Source: Salinibacter pepae (lineage in GTDB: Bacteria; Bacteroidota; Rhodothermia; Rhodothermales; Salinibacteraceae). From it: a stretch of DNA of 64,000 nucleotides. Positions 8,707 through 18,142 of the stretch are shown piece by piece (within the stretch, counting starts at the first letter, position 1; every line of letters starts with the position of its first letter). Location: the NCBI RefSeq assembly GCF_947077775.1, contig NZ_CAMTTE010000001.1, forward strand, positions 2,880,501 through 2,944,500. Direction: 5' to 3'. Both the position numbers and the translations under genes were made by a program. The notes beneath the pieces were generated by a model. That model searched no databases. It was not told where the DNA came from and saw only the letters and a program-made list of their open reading frames with translations.

Positions 8707-9033
8707 CTAAAGCGGATCGAGGCGGTCGACCTTGGTCCTCGACCACCCGTAGAAGTGACGATCCGTGGACTGGAGGGTGTCCACACAGTCGTTGTAGGCC
8801 GCCCGGGCCGCCGCCACGTCCGGATGGGTCGGGTCCGGGTGGGTCTCGATCCAGTGTCTGAGGTCGTCCAGCGCGCGAGGCGAATAGGTATCGAGGTCGC
8901 TTTCGGTGTCGAGCAGGGCCATCTTCTGTTCTTCCTGGCGGAGCGTATAGACGAGCGTCCAGATCGAGACGCCGAAGAAGGCCAAAACGCAGAAGGCCAT
9001 CGTGGCCCATACGTCCACGGGCAGTCCAAGCAT
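8707..9033 (-). CDS. Small single-helix protein, putative NSS transporter small subunit
   Basis: A 108-residue protein with one membrane helix (about residues 8-29, WATMAFCVLAFFGVSIWTLV) followed by an acidic cytoplasmic tail with an amphipathic helical region. Its ATG lies 3 nt after the stop of the NSS-family transporter on the same strand, so the two are very likely co-translated. Some bacterial NSS transporters (MetP/MetS) need a one-helix small subunit of about 60 residues; this protein occupies the same position but is longer. No family motif is recognised, so the role is inferred from context. Confidence 0.7.
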   Translation of the reverse strand: MLGLPVDVWATMAFCVLAFFGVSIWTLVYTLRQEEQKMALLDTESDLDTYSPRALDDLRHWIETHPDPTHPDVAAARAAYNDCVDTLQSTDRHFYGWSRTKVDRLDPL

Positions 9034-9036
9034 GGG

Positions 9037-10494
9037 TTATCGGGTCTGTTCGCGGGGCAGTGAATCAGAGCGGTCCTCCAGGGACGCCATGAGCGCGTAG
9101 CCGAGGACGGGAATGCCGAAAAAGACGGCGATGCCCCCAATCATCTCCGGCGTGCCGAAATTCGCCCAGGCGTAGTTCGCGACGATCAAGAGCATCACGA
9201 GCGGAATCACGTACTGCACCACCGGCCCCCAGAGCGACCCCACGTACAGCCCGGCGTTGCGGTTGATCTCGAGCACCCGGAGCTTCTCGGGGCCGAGGTG
9301 CCCCATGGACCAGCCGATGGCGCCGATGATGGCGAGCGTGGAGAGGGGCAGGCCGAAGTTGCCAAACACGAAGTCGAGGAAGTTCAGCACGCCGGGCGAG
9401 TACGCGCTCCCGAGGCCCAGAAGCCAGATGACCCCGCACACCCCGATCACCGTCTGCTCCCGGCTCAAGCGCGTTTCTTCGCTGAGGGTCGTCACGCTCA
9501 CCTCCGTGATGAGGATGGCCGAGGTGAAGGCGGCCAGAAAGAAGCCGAGGAAGAACAGGATGGCCCACAGCGCGCCCCCCGCCATCTGCGGAAAGACCTG
9601 CGGCAGGGACACGAACGTGAGGCTCGCCCCGGACCCCGGGTCCAGGTCGAACGCGAAGACAATCGGGAAAATGGCGAAGGCCGCCAGGATGCCGATGCTC
9701 GAGTTCCCGATGACGGTGAAGACGCCCCCGCCGGTCGGAATGTCGTCGTAGTCCGGCAGGTAGCTGCCGACGGTGAGGGCGATGCCCCACCCGAGGCCGG
9801 TCGAGAAGAGAACCTGTCCCAGGGCGGTGATCCAGGTCTGGCCGAGCCCGAGCTTGCCCCACTCGATGCCGAACGTGAAGGCGAGGCCCTCGGCGGCCCC
9901 GGGCAGCGTGAGGGCGCGGATCATGATCGCGACGAGGGCGAGCACGAGCCCCGGCACTGCGTAGATCACGAGCCGCTCCACGCCCCGCCGGATGCCGAGG
10001 TACAGAATGGCCGCGACCAGGGCCATTACGGCCGTGTGGCTGCCGATGGACCAAACGCCGCTTGCGCGAAAGCCCTCCCAAAATGCCTCCGGCGCGAAGC
10101 CCGCCGACGTGAAGGTGAAGAGCAGCGAGTGCACGGCATAGTACAGCGTCCACCCCACGACGGGCGCGTAGTACGACATCAGGGCAACGTTCACGATCAG
10201 CACCACCACCCCCAGTCCCACCATCCCCCGCGACGAGGCCACCTTGCGGAAGGCCCCGATTACGCCCTTGCCGGCGTAGCGCCCGAACGCGACCTCGGCG
10301 ATGAGGCCGGGAATGGCGAGCACGAGCAGGAGCACGAAGTACGCGAGGAGAAAGGCCCCGCCCCCGTTCTCGCCGGTCACGTAGGGGAAGCGCCAGATGT
10401 TGCCGGCCCCCACCATGGCCCCGAGCATCGCCATCAAAAACCCGAAGCGCGAGCCCCACTGGGCGCGCGAGAGTTCAACGTCTTGGTCGGGCAT
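9037..10494 (-). CDS. Sodium-dependent transporter of the NSS (SNF) family
   Basis: A 485-residue inner-membrane symporter with about 11-12 helices. The N-terminal signature GSRFGFLMAMLGAMVGAGN followed by WRFPY is that of NSS proteins, with TM1 unwound around GAGN to bind Na+ and substrate. Such transporters take up amino acids or related solutes using the Na+ gradient, which suits a halophile. The substrate cannot be told from the sequence. The ATG at 10494 is preferred over a TTG one codon earlier. It is followed 3 nt later by a small one-helix protein and is divergent from an M20 amidohydrolase. Confidence 0.92.
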   Translation of the reverse strand: MPDQDVELSRAQWGSRFGFLMAMLGAMVGAGNIWRFPYVTGENGGGAFLLAYFVLLLVLAIPGLIAEVAFGRYAGKGVIGAFRKVASSRGMVGLGVVVLIVNVALMSYYAPVVGWTLYYAVHSLLFTFTSAGFAPEAFWEGFRASGVWSIGSHTAVMALVAAILYLGIRRGVERLVIYAVPGLVLALVAIMIRALTLPGAAEGLAFTFGIEWGKLGLGQTWITALGQVLFSTGLGWGIALTVGSYLPDYDDIPTGGGVFTVIGNSSIGILAAFAIFPIVFAFDLDPGSGASLTFVSLPQVFPQMAGGALWAILFFLGFFLAAFTSAILITEVSVTTLSEETRLSREQTVIGVCGVIWLLGLGSAYSPGVLNFLDFVFGNFGLPLSTLAIIGAIGWSMGHLGPEKLRVLEINRNAGLYVGSLWGPVVQYVIPLVMLLIVANYAWANFGTPEMIGGIAVFFGIPVLGYALMASLEDRSDSLPREQTR

Positions 10495-10631
10495 CAACGC
10501 GGTGTCGCTGTGGAAAAAGCGCGAGCAGCCCTAAGGTAGGAACAACGAATCGAAATTTCGAACGCCCGTCGGGAGCAGGAAAGAGGCGGTCGGCCGGGTG
10601 GGGAGGACGAATCATCCAAGAGAACCGTTGG

Positions 10632-11876
10632 TTGTCGGACACGCCGCAGACCAACCGAACTGCTCCGCCCCCGCCCCCCTATCCGATGCTCGATGCCGTT
10701 AAGTCTGACGCCGACGACCTATACTCGGAGATCGTTGCATTTCGCCGCACGTTGCACCGGCGGCCCGAGCTGTCGGGGGCGGAGCACGAGACCGCGCGGC
10801 GCGTGGCGGAGCGGCTGACGGCCCTCGGCCTCGATGTCCGCACAGGGGTGTACGACACGGGCGTGGTGGGCACCCTGCACGGGGGGCGGCCGGGGCCGAC
10901 CCTGCTGCTGCGGGCGGACATGGACGCGCTCCCCATTCAGGAAGAGACGGGCCTCGACTGTGCCTCGGAGCACGAGGGGGTGATGCACGCGTGCGGGCAC
11001 GACCTCCACACGTCCTCGCTGTTGGGCACGGCCATGATTCTGGCACGCCACCGCGAAGAGGTGCACGGGCAGGTGCGATTCTGCTTCCAGCCCCACGAGG
11101 AGCGGGTTCCCGGCGGGGCTAAGTTTATGATCGACGAGGGCGTGCTCGACGAAACGGGCGATACGCCGGCCCCCGAGGCCGCCTTTGGGCAGCACGTGAA
11201 GCCGAGCCTCCCCCCCGGGACCCTGGGCATCCGCGCCGGCGACTTCATGGCCTCGGCCGACGAGGTGTTCGTGACGGTGACGGGCGAGGGCGGACACGCG
11301 GCGAACCCGCACGAGGCGGTGGACCCGACCTACGTCGCCAGCGAACTCGTCGGCGGGCTCCAGTCGCTCATCAGCCGCCGGTGCCCGCCGGGCGTGCCGT
11401 CGGTCCTTACCATCGGGCGCCTGGTGGCGGACGGGGCCACGAACGTAATTCCCGAGGCGGCCCGCCTGGAGGGCACCTTTCGGGCGATGGACGAGGCGTG
11501 GCGCTTCCGGGCGCACGCCCTCTTCCGTCAACTCGTGCACCGCACCGCCGAGGCGCACGGGGCGACGGCCGAGGTGGAGGTGCGCGAAGGATACCCGGCG
11601 CTCCACAACCACGAGACGCCGACGACGCTCGTGCAGGAGGCCGCCCGCGAATACGTGGGGCCGGAGCGGACCGTGGAGGCGGATCGGTGGTTCGCGGGCG
11701 AAGACTTTGCCTATTTCCTGCGCGAGTGTCCGGGCACCTTCTACCAACTCGGGGTGGGCAGCGAGCACGGCCTCCACACGTCCCGGTTCAACCCGGACGA
11801 GGAGGCACTCCGCACCGGCACGGGGTTTATGGCGTACTTGGCGTGGCGCTACGGCCGCGAGCACGCCAGGGCGTAG
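10632..11876 (+). CDS. M20-family amidohydrolase (hippurate/N-acyl amino acid hydrolase type)
   Basis: A metal-dependent peptidase-family hydrolase of about 400 residues. LLRADMDALP, MHACGHDLHT and the C-terminal FAGEDFAYF are hallmarks of the M20D aminoacylase/hippuricase group, where the Cys and His of ACGHD bind the two metals. A dimerisation domain covers about residues 205-320. It probably removes acyl groups from amino acids in the cytoplasm. The frame opens at TTG 10632; ATG 10686, 18 codons later, is a likely alternative because the first residues are Pro-rich. Confidence 0.88.
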   Translation: MSDTPQTNRTAPPPPPYPMLDAVKSDADDLYSEIVAFRRTLHRRPELSGAEHETARRVAERLTALGLDVRTGVYDTGVVGTLHGGRPGPTLLLRADMDALPIQEETGLDCASEHEGVMHACGHDLHTSSLLGTAMILARHREEVHGQVRFCFQPHEERVPGGAKFMIDEGVLDETGDTPAPEAAFGQHVKPSLPPGTLGIRAGDFMASADEVFVTVTGEGGHAANPHEAVDPTYVASELVGGLQSLISRRCPPGVPSVLTIGRLVADGATNVIPEAARLEGTFRAMDEAWRFRAHALFRQLVHRTAEAHGATAEVEVREGYPALHNHETPTTLVQEAAREYVGPERTVEADRWFAGEDFAYFLRECPGTFYQLGVGSEHGLHTSRFNPDEEALRTGTGFMAYLAWRYGREHARA

Positions 11877-11901
11877 GAGCGCCCCGGACACGCGCAACGC
11901 G

Positions 11902-12555
11902 TCAGGACGCGACCAGCGCCCGCAACGGGGCCGGGTCGATCTGGTGCCCGCCCTCGAAGGTACGCGTCGTCACGGGAATGTCGTGGGCCCGGAGGCGGCG
12001 CCGAACGGCGGCCCATCGGTCGTCGGTCACGTATGGGTCCTCCGTTCCGGCCACGAGGGTCAGGTCCAGGGCGCGCAGGGCAGCGGCGTGCTCCGCGAGG
12101 TCGAGGTCGTGGGCCGGGGCCCCGCCCCACAGCACCAGTCGGTCGACGGCCGTGTCGCCCAGCAGGGCCCACCGGCTGGCGGTGGCGGCCCCCTGCGAGA
12201 AGCCCAGCACGTGTAGGGAGGGGGGCACGTCGTCGGCAAGGTGACGGATCGTCGCGTCGAGGGCGTCGACGTAGTCGGACACCTCGGCCTCGCGTGCCTC
12301 GCGGGTCATCCAGGAGGCGCCCACCTGCTCGTGCTGGGCCATCCCGTCCACGTAAAACCGGGACAATCCCTCCGGCGCAACGACGCAGCGGTCGGGGGCC
12401 ACGAGGGGGGCGAACGCCGACACGAAGTCGGCGGCGAGCTGGCCGTAGCCGTGCAGCACCACCCACCACGACGCGGCGGTGGCGGGCGTCCCGAGGGTTG
12501 CCACGCGGGCCGTGCGGGCGACCTGGAGCGTATGGAGGCGCGGCTCGGCGGACAT
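11902..12555 (-). CDS. Alpha/beta-hydrolase, phospholipase/carboxylesterase type
   Basis: A 217-residue serine hydrolase. The oxyanion segment VVLHGYGQ, nucleophile elbow GFSQG (Ser120), the acid in GTEDPYV and the histidine in GGHQID make a complete triad. Size and order match small cytosolic carboxylesterases of the YpfH/Est family. The substrate is unknown. It is the downstream member of a run of minus-strand genes and lies 46 nt after the LOG-family gene. Confidence 0.85.
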   Translation of the reverse strand: MSAEPRLHTLQVARTARVATLGTPATAASWWVVLHGYGQLAADFVSAFAPLVAPDRCVVAPEGLSRFYVDGMAQHEQVGASWMTREAREAEVSDYVDALDATIRHLADDVPPSLHVLGFSQGAATASRWALLGDTAVDRLVLWGGAPAHDLDLAEHAAALRALDLTLVAGTEDPYVTDDRWAAVRRRLRAHDIPVTTRTFEGGHQIDPAPLRALVAS

Positions 12556-12601
12556 GGACGGCTTGGCTTCGATAAACGATGCGTTGAGGGCCGAAGCGGG
12601 C

Positions 12602-13165
12602 TCAGGCCATCTGGCCGTCGGCGGCCGTCATTCTTTCGATTCGGTCCAGCACCGCCTCGGCGGACGACACGACCTCGACCAGGTCGGTCGCGGCGGCCCG
12701 CGCAAACCGGCCGTCCCGCAGCTCGTCGAAGAACGAGAGGAGCGTGTCGTAGAAGCCGTCCGCATTCAGAAGGGCGATGGGACGGTCGTGATAGCCGAGC
12801 TGCCTCAGGGTGAGCACCTCCATCAACTCCTCCAGGGTGCCGTAGCCGCCGGGCAGCGCGGCGAACGCGTCCGCGTTCTCGTACATGATCCGCTTGCGCT
12901 CGCGCATCGTCTCGGTTACGACCAGCTCGTCGGCGTCGTACGCGATGCCCTCCCGGTCCTGCAGTTTCGACGGGATGACGCCCGTCACCGTCCCGCCGGC
13001 CTCGTGGGTTGCCTCGGCCAGCACGCCCATCAGGCCCACCGCGCCGCCGCCGTAGATCAGCTCGTGGCCCCGGCGCCCCATCTCTCGCCCGAGCGCCTCG
13101 GCCACCGGCGGGTAGGTCTCGGCGATGGCGTTGCTCGAGGAGCAATAGACGCAGATGGCGGACAT
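12602..13165 (-). CDS. LOG-family (TIGR00730) Rossmann-fold protein
   Basis: A 187-residue protein with the LOG signature ALPGGYGTLEE and the upstream MRERKRIMYE that hold the catalytic Arg and Glu. Members cleave nucleoside 5'-monophosphates to release the base; the plant LOG enzyme makes active cytokinin, while many bacterial members have an uncertain role. ATG 13165 gives the canonical MSAICVYCSSS start; a longer upstream frame is Pro-rich and non-homologous in appearance. Confidence 0.9.
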   Translation of the reverse strand: MSAICVYCSSSNAIAETYPPVAEALGREMGRRGHELIYGGGAVGLMGVLAEATHEAGGTVTGVIPSKLQDREGIAYDADELVVTETMRERKRIMYENADAFAALPGGYGTLEELMEVLTLRQLGYHDRPIALLNADGFYDTLLSFFDELRDGRFARAAATDLVEVVSSAEAVLDRIERMTAADGQMA

Positions 13166-13269
13166 AATCGGCAGGAGGGGAGGGGGAGGAAAAAAAGACG
13201 TGTGCTCGGGCCGGCGCGGCAGGCCCGTGGTGGGCCTGGAGCAAGAACCAGGCGGGCCCAACCGCTACG

Positions 13270-13830
13270 TTAAGACGAGTGGAGGGCGCGCAGGGTTCGT
13301 CGGGCCTGGTCCAGGTGCCGCCGCTCGTGGGCCAGGGTGGCCTCAAACCAGGCCCCCAGGCTGATGCGCAGAAGGGGAATGGCGGGGGATCCGAATCGTA
13401 TCCGGCGCAGGTCCAGGCCCTCCGCGCCCCCCACGCAGTCCGCGAACCGACCCTGCAGGCCCAAAAACTCGTCCACCGCCTCATTGGGGTAGAGCGTATT
13501 CGGGGCGTCCGGCTCGAATAGAGAGGGCGCGTCGAAGGTCCAGCCCGACGACGGCTCCAGAACGTGCGCAAACCAGCGACTGACGACGCCATACTCGAAG
13601 GGCGGTGTGCCGTACGGCCCCTCGGCGCGGCCCTGCCGGATCTCGTCCTCCATCGCCCGCAACAGCAGCCACCCGGCCGTGTTCAGGTGATCGATGCACT
13701 GGACGACGGACCACGCGTCCGGATCCGGTCGGCGTCGCATCGTGGCGGCGTCCGCGTCGGTCACGAGTGCGGTCGCCTCGTCCTTGAGGTCGACGAATCC
13801 GGTACGGTACTCGTCGAGCTGGGGGTGCAT
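13270..13830 (-). CDS. DinB-family four-helix-bundle protein
   Basis: A 186-residue protein with the DinB/YfiT pattern: an early His in WSVVQCIDHLNTAGW and a later HERRHLDQARR that would complete a three-His metal site. Members of the family include thiol-dependent transferases such as bacillithiol transferases, but the substrate here is unknown. ATG 13830 follows 38 nt after the stop of the ribosomal oxygenase gene, suggesting an operon. Confidence 0.85.
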   Translation of the reverse strand: MHPQLDEYRTGFVDLKDEATALVTDADAATMRRRPDPDAWSVVQCIDHLNTAGWLLLRAMEDEIRQGRAEGPYGTPPFEYGVVSRWFAHVLEPSSGWTFDAPSLFEPDAPNTLYPNEAVDEFLGLQGRFADCVGGAEGLDLRRIRFGSPAIPLLRISLGAWFEATLAHERRHLDQARRTLRALHSS

Positions 13831-13868
13831 CGGCAGGGGCAAAGACAAGAGGATCGATCGGCGGGCGC

Positions 13869-15053
13869 CTACGCCGCGTCCCACTCCAGAAGGCCATCGT
13901 TGACCAGGGCCACGAGCAGGTCCACGAACGCGTCGTCCTCAAGGTGGGGGGTGAGGGCGTCGCTCGGGATCTGCTGGCGCCCCGTCACGAGGCGGGCCGC
14001 GTAGGCCCGGTCGGGGGACAGGTCGATGGGCGATCCGTTCGCGAAGAGGGTGACCGACCCGTCGTCGTGTTCGATGAAGGCGAGCCGGGATACCGGTCCA
14101 GGCCGCAGCCCGTGGCCGGCCCGGAGCATGTCGGTAAGTTCGTCGTCCGTGACCGGCGTCTCCGGGGGCACCGCCTCGCGGTCCCGACCGGGACGCGTCA
14201 GGTACTGCCCGAACCACTGATCGATGGCGTCATCATCGCGCACGAGGTCGCGGAGGAGGCGGCGTACCGTCTGGCGGGCGTCGTCGTGGATTTCACCGGG
14301 GTGGTCGACCGGCGACAGGTCCGGGTCGCTGTACCGTGCGTCCGGGCCGACCGTGTCCATGGCCTGCTGCAGAAAGTTCCCCACGAGGTCCTGGTGCCGC
14401 GGGGCCCGGAAGCCGACCGAGTAGGTCATGCACTGGTCGTCGGTGGCGACCCCGTAGTGGGCCACCCGCGGCGGCAGGTACAGCAGGTCGCCGGGGCCGA
14501 GCACGAACTCCTCCTCCGCCTCAAAATCGGCGAGAATGCGCACGTCGAGGTCCGGCACGATCTCCTCGTTGTCCACCGGCTCGGACCCAATTTGCCAGCG
14601 TCGGTGCCCCGCGCCCTGCAGCAGAAAGACGTCGTAGTTGTCGATGTGGGGGCCGACGGTGCCGTGCGTGGGGGCGTAGCTCACCATCACGTCGTCGAGC
14701 CGCCAGTCGGGCAGGAAGCGGAAGCGGTCTAGCAGGGCGCCGACCTCGGGAATCAGGCGGTCCACCTCCTGCACGAGAAGCGTCCAGTGCGTCTCGGGCA
14801 GGTGGAGAAACTCCTCCGAGGCAAACGGGCCGTGCCGCAGCTCCCACGGGTATTCACCGCCCTCTTCCAGGAGGAGCCGGCTCGCGACGCCGTCCTCGCA
14901 GGCCAGGCCGGCCAGCTCCTCCGGAGACAGGGGCGACCGGAAGTCCGGCAGCGCGTCGCGGACCACGAGGGGCCGTTCCTGCCAGTAGGTGTCGAGAAAG
15001 TCGGCGGGCGAGCGGTCGCCCAGGACAGGCGACGTGGGTGGGGCGGGCTGCAT
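13869..15053 (-). CDS. roxA: JmjC-type ribosomal oxygenase (50S L16 arginine hydroxylase-like)
   Basis: A 394-residue Fe(II)/2-oxoglutarate oxygenase of the YcfD/RoxA family. It opens with FLDTYWQERPLVVRDALP and carries GTVGPHIDNYDVFLLQGAG, where H136 and D138 are iron ligands; H199 in PPRVAHYG is the third. A dimerisation helix region and a C-terminal winged helix follow, as in the E. coli enzyme that hydroxylates Arg81 of ribosomal protein L16. Length and domain order agree with the family. The L16 target is inferred. Confidence 0.88.
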   Translation of the reverse strand: MQPAPPTSPVLGDRSPADFLDTYWQERPLVVRDALPDFRSPLSPEELAGLACEDGVASRLLLEEGGEYPWELRHGPFASEEFLHLPETHWTLLVQEVDRLIPEVGALLDRFRFLPDWRLDDVMVSYAPTHGTVGPHIDNYDVFLLQGAGHRRWQIGSEPVDNEEIVPDLDVRILADFEAEEEFVLGPGDLLYLPPRVAHYGVATDDQCMTYSVGFRAPRHQDLVGNFLQQAMDTVGPDARYSDPDLSPVDHPGEIHDDARQTVRRLLRDLVRDDDAIDQWFGQYLTRPGRDREAVPPETPVTDDELTDMLRAGHGLRPGPVSRLAFIEHDDGSVTLFANGSPIDLSPDRAYAARLVTGRQQIPSDALTPHLEDDAFVDLLVALVNDGLLEWDAA

Positions 15054-15200
15054 GGGAAGAGAGGTTGCGAACGAAGAACGGACAGGTCAGGGCAACGAGC
15101 CTCGGTCTGGGGCATCGGTGATGCGTACAGAGTGAAACGTGACCTGCGCATCCGACGTGGGCCCCCACGCTTCCCGTTGCCACGCATCACACCTCACGCG

Positions 15201-15389
15201 TCACGCCCCCAGCAAGTACATCAGCCCCTCAAGGGCGGGCCAGAGGAGGAGCAGGGCGAGAATCCACGCGACCCACCGCACGCTGGCGCTGCGCTGCGGA
15301 AACTCGTAGCCGCAGTAGGGGCACTCTTCCACGTCCCCGGTGTCTTCGAATTCGAGGGCGCAGGCGGGACACTCCCGAGGGGACGGCAT
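15201..15389 (-). CDS. Small zinc-ribbon membrane protein
   Basis: A 62-residue protein with two CxxC pairs (CPAC and CPYC, about 17 residues apart) forming a zinc ribbon, followed by one membrane helix (about residues 40-58). A longer frame upstream is not needed and would run into the next gene. Function unknown; such proteins often serve as small membrane-anchored adaptors. Not a recognised family. Confidence 0.65.
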   Translation of the reverse strand: MPSPRECPACALEFEDTGDVEECPYCGYEFPQRSASVRWVAWILALLLLWPALEGLMYLLGA

Positions 15390-15447
15390 GGTCGAGGGGA
15401 TGGCATGGTGGGAGGCGTTCGGGTTTGGGGCGTCGATTGGCGGTGGG

Positions 15448-15636
15448 CTAGAGCTGCGAGGCCAGCTCATTCAGCATCATTTCCACATCCTCCTCGGCAA
15501 TGTCGTCGGGGTTGGGGCCGGGAAACCCGGGGTCCGGCTCCGCCGGGGCGGCGTCGAGGTCAAGCTGGTTGAGGGCCAGGGCGGCTGCTCCGGCGGCCGC
15601 GGCGGAGAAGAGGAGGGCCTTCGTGAACTTGGTCAT
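15448..15636 (-). CDS. Small acidic protein with N-terminal membrane anchor
   Basis: A 62-residue protein: MTKFTKALLFSAAAAGAAAL looks like a signal anchor, followed by a Pro/Asp/Glu-rich tail ending in VEMMLNELASQL. It lies upstream of the zinc-ribbon protein with a 58-nt gap, on the same strand, so the two may be expressed together. No function recognised. Confidence 0.5.
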   Translation of the reverse strand: MTKFTKALLFSAAAAGAAALALNQLDLDAAPAEPDPGFPGPNPDDIAEEDVEMMLNELASQL

Positions 15637-15737
15637 GGCGGTCGGCAGACAGGGCGAGAAACAATCGAGTCACATCAACGGGAAGAGGGAGGGGGAGTTC
15701 TCCAGTCGGTCCGAACCTAGTCGGGGCATGCAGGTTC

Positions 15738-16472
15738 GTGGCAGTGCACAGTCTGATCTCCCACTCCCCCGTGGCGCCCGTGTTGCGTTCCCTTCTGGTT
15801 CGCCTTCCGATTGTGGTGGGGCTCGGTCTCGTGGGGCTCGTTGCGAGTGCGACCGACGCCCGGGCGCAGGACGACGCCTCCGTCCCCGTGGCCCGCGTGA
15901 AGTATGATGGGGGAGGCGACTGGTACAGCGACGAGGAGTCGTTGCGGGAGCTCTTCGCGTTTGCGCGCCAGCACACGCTCCTCGACGTAGGGCCGCAGGA
16001 AGAGGCCGTCGAGCTCAGCACGGACAAGCTCTTCACGTTTCCGTACCTGTACCTCACCGGCCACGGAAACGTCACCTTCTCCGAGGCGGAGGCCGACCGC
16101 CTGCGCCGGTACCTGCGTCAGGGCGGCTTCCTCCACATTGACGACAACTATGGCCTCGACGAGCACATCCGCCCCGAATTGGAGAAGGTCTTTCCGGACA
16201 AGAAGCTCGTGGAAGTGCCCTTCGATCACTCCATCTACACGACGCCCTACGACTTCTCGGACGGGCTCCCCAAAATCCACGAGCACGACGGCGAGGCGCC
16301 GAAGGGGTACGGCTACTTCGACGACCACGGCCGGCTCATGGTGTTCTACACCGTCGAGACGGACCTGGGGGACGGATGGGAGCCGGCCCCGGTGCACAGC
16401 AATCCCCCAGAGAAGCGACGGGCGGCCCTCCGGATGGGCACGAACATTCTCATGTACGCCATGACGCACTGA
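15738..16472 (+). CDS. Exported DUF4159-domain protein
   Basis: A 244-residue protein with a signal peptide (hydrophobic stretch about residues 20-38, cleavage likely at DARAQ) and a DUF4159 domain. Recognisable segments are FPYLYLTGHGNVTF, LRRYLRQGGFLHIDD and LVEVPFDHSIY, which resemble a glutamine-amidotransferase-like fold without a clear catalytic Cys. DUF4159 proteins often occur near MoxR/BatA gene clusters, but none is here. The GTG at 15738 is chosen as the most upstream codon leaving a normal signal peptide; function unknown. Confidence 0.8.
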   Translation: MAVHSLISHSPVAPVLRSLLVRLPIVVGLGLVGLVASATDARAQDDASVPVARVKYDGGGDWYSDEESLRELFAFARQHTLLDVGPQEEAVELSTDKLFTFPYLYLTGHGNVTFSEAEADRLRRYLRQGGFLHIDDNYGLDEHIRPELEKVFPDKKLVEVPFDHSIYTTPYDFSDGLPKIHEHDGEAPKGYGYFDDHGRLMVFYTVETDLGDGWEPAPVHSNPPEKRRAALRMGTNILMYAMTH

Positions 16473-16518
16473 ACACAGCGGCAGTGCCACGCCTCTCCAC
16501 TCGTCCCTCCCGGTTGCG

Positions 16519-16749
16519 ATGAACCCCCTTTTCGTGGCCCTCGTGCTGGTAGCGGGCGGGTTGATTGTCACAAACCCAGGCATGGAGGCCTTTCAGTCGT
16601 TCGGTCGGACCCAGGGGGCGAACCCCATCTTCCGCATTCACGTTCGATCCTCACGTCCATTTGTACTTCCACACGTTGGGAGGGCCTCGGCGACCGATCG
16701 TCGGGGCCGCCCTGCACCGTTGCTTTCACAGTGTTTTCTGTTCCGATGA
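16519..16749 (+). CDS. Possible small membrane protein, DUF4359-like start, tail degenerate
   Basis: The first 28 residues, [14 protein letters not shown] then [14 protein letters not shown], look like the start of DUF4359 proteins (one membrane helix then TNP..E.F). The rest is Arg-rich and does not resemble any family, and the frame ends in a TGA overlapping the glyA ATG by 4 nt. It may be a truncated or frameshifted remnant, or a real small gene translationally coupled to glyA. Confidence 0.3.
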   Translation: MNPLFVALVLVAGGLIVTNPGMEAFQSFGRTQGANPIFRIHVRSSRPFVLPHVGRASATDRRGRPAPLLSQCFLFR

Positions 16750-18044
16750 GTGCGCTCCGCAACCAAGATCCCGAAATCCACGACGTCATCCAGAAGGAGG
16801 TCCAGCGCCAGAACGACGGGCTGGAGCTCATTGCGTCCGAAAACTTCGCCTCCCGGGCCGTCATGGAGGCGATGGGCACGGCCCTTACGAACAAGTACGC
16901 GGAGGGCCTGCCGGGCAAGCGCTACTACGGCGGATGCGAGGTGGTCGACCGGGCCGAGGACCTGGCCCGCGAGCGGGCGAAAGAGCTCTACGACTGCGAC
17001 TGGGTGAACGTGCAGCCGCACGCGGGGGCCCAGGCCAACTCCGCGGTGTATCTGACCCTCCTGGACCCCGGCGACACCTTCCTCGGCCTCGACCTGTCGC
17101 ACGGCGGCCACCTCACGCACGGGTCGCCCGTCAACTTCTCCGGCATTCTCTACGAGGCCGAGTACTACGGGGTGGAGGAGGCGACCGGCCGCATCGACAT
17201 GAACAGGGTCCGCGACCGGGCGAAGCAGGTGCAGCCGAAGATGATCTCGATCGGGGCCAGTGCCTACCCGCGCGACTTCGACTACGAGGCCTTCCGCGAG
17301 ATCGCCGATGAGGTCGGCGCGTTCCTGTGGATGGACATGGCGCACACGGCGGGGCTCATTGCGGGCGGGGTCCTGAACGACCCGATGCCGCACACCCACG
17401 TGGTGACCACCACGACGCACAAGACGCTCCGGGGCCCCCGGGGCGGCATGATCCTGCTGGGGGACGACTACGAGAACCCGATGGGCAAGACGGCCCGCAA
17501 GAGCGGGCGCACGAAGATGATGAGCGAGCTGCTCGACTCGGCCGTCTTCCCCGGCACGCAGGGCGGCCCGTTGATGCACGTGATCGCCGCAAAGGCCGTC
17601 GGCTTCAAGGAGGCCCTCCGGCCCTCGTTCGCCGAGTACACCCAGCAGGTCGTCGACAACGCGCAGGCAATGGGGGCCGAGCTCCGCGAGCGGGGCTACG
17701 ACCTCGTCTCCGACGGGACGGACAACCACCTCGTCCTCATCGACCTGCGCAACAAGGGGCTCACCGGCAAGGAGGCCGAGCAGGCCCTCGAAGCGGCCGG
17801 CATCACGGCCAACAAGAACATGGTGCCGTTCGACGACAAGAGCCCGTTCGTCACGAGCGGGCTGCGCCTGGGAACGCCCGCAATGACCACCCGCGGGTTC
17901 GGGCCGGATGCGTTTGTCCACGTGGCGGAGATGATCGACCGGGTCCTTCAGGATCCCGCGGACGAGGACACGCAGGCAGCGGTGGAGCGGGAGGTGAAGG
18001 CCCTCTGCGACCAGCACCCGCTGTACGAGGTCGCCATGGCGTAG
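16746..18044 (+). CDS. glyA: Serine hydroxymethyltransferase
   Basis: A 432-residue PLP enzyme that interconverts serine and glycine with tetrahydrofolate, feeding one-carbon units. The start [14 protein letters not shown], the [11 protein letters not shown] segment and [14 protein letters not shown] with PLP-binding Lys226 are diagnostic. The length is normal. The ATG at 16746 gives the expected N-terminus; a GTG five codons upstream is also in frame. FolB elsewhere in the window supplies the same folate pathway but is not linked. Confidence 0.97.
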   Translation: MSALRNQDPEIHDVIQKEVQRQNDGLELIASENFASRAVMEAMGTALTNKYAEGLPGKRYYGGCEVVDRAEDLARERAKELYDCDWVNVQPHAGAQANSAVYLTLLDPGDTFLGLDLSHGGHLTHGSPVNFSGILYEAEYYGVEEATGRIDMNRVRDRAKQVQPKMISIGASAYPRDFDYEAFREIADEVGAFLWMDMAHTAGLIAGGVLNDPMPHTHVVTTTTHKTLRGPRGGMILLGDDYENPMGKTARKSGRTKMMSELLDSAVFPGTQGGPLMHVIAAKAVGFKEALRPSFAEYTQQVVDNAQAMGAELRERGYDLVSDGTDNHLVLIDLRNKGLTGKEAEQALEAAGITANKNMVPFDDKSPFVTSGLRLGTPAMTTRGFGPDAFVHVAEMIDRVLQDPADEDTQAAVEREVKALCDQHPLYEVAMA

Positions 18045-18142
18045 GCGGGAACGACCCTGCGCGTCGGACGGTTCGAGATCCAGTGCGAAATCTCTGCTCG
18101 CGTTCGCCCGCCCTGCTCACTGGACGACCTGCGTGTGTCCCC

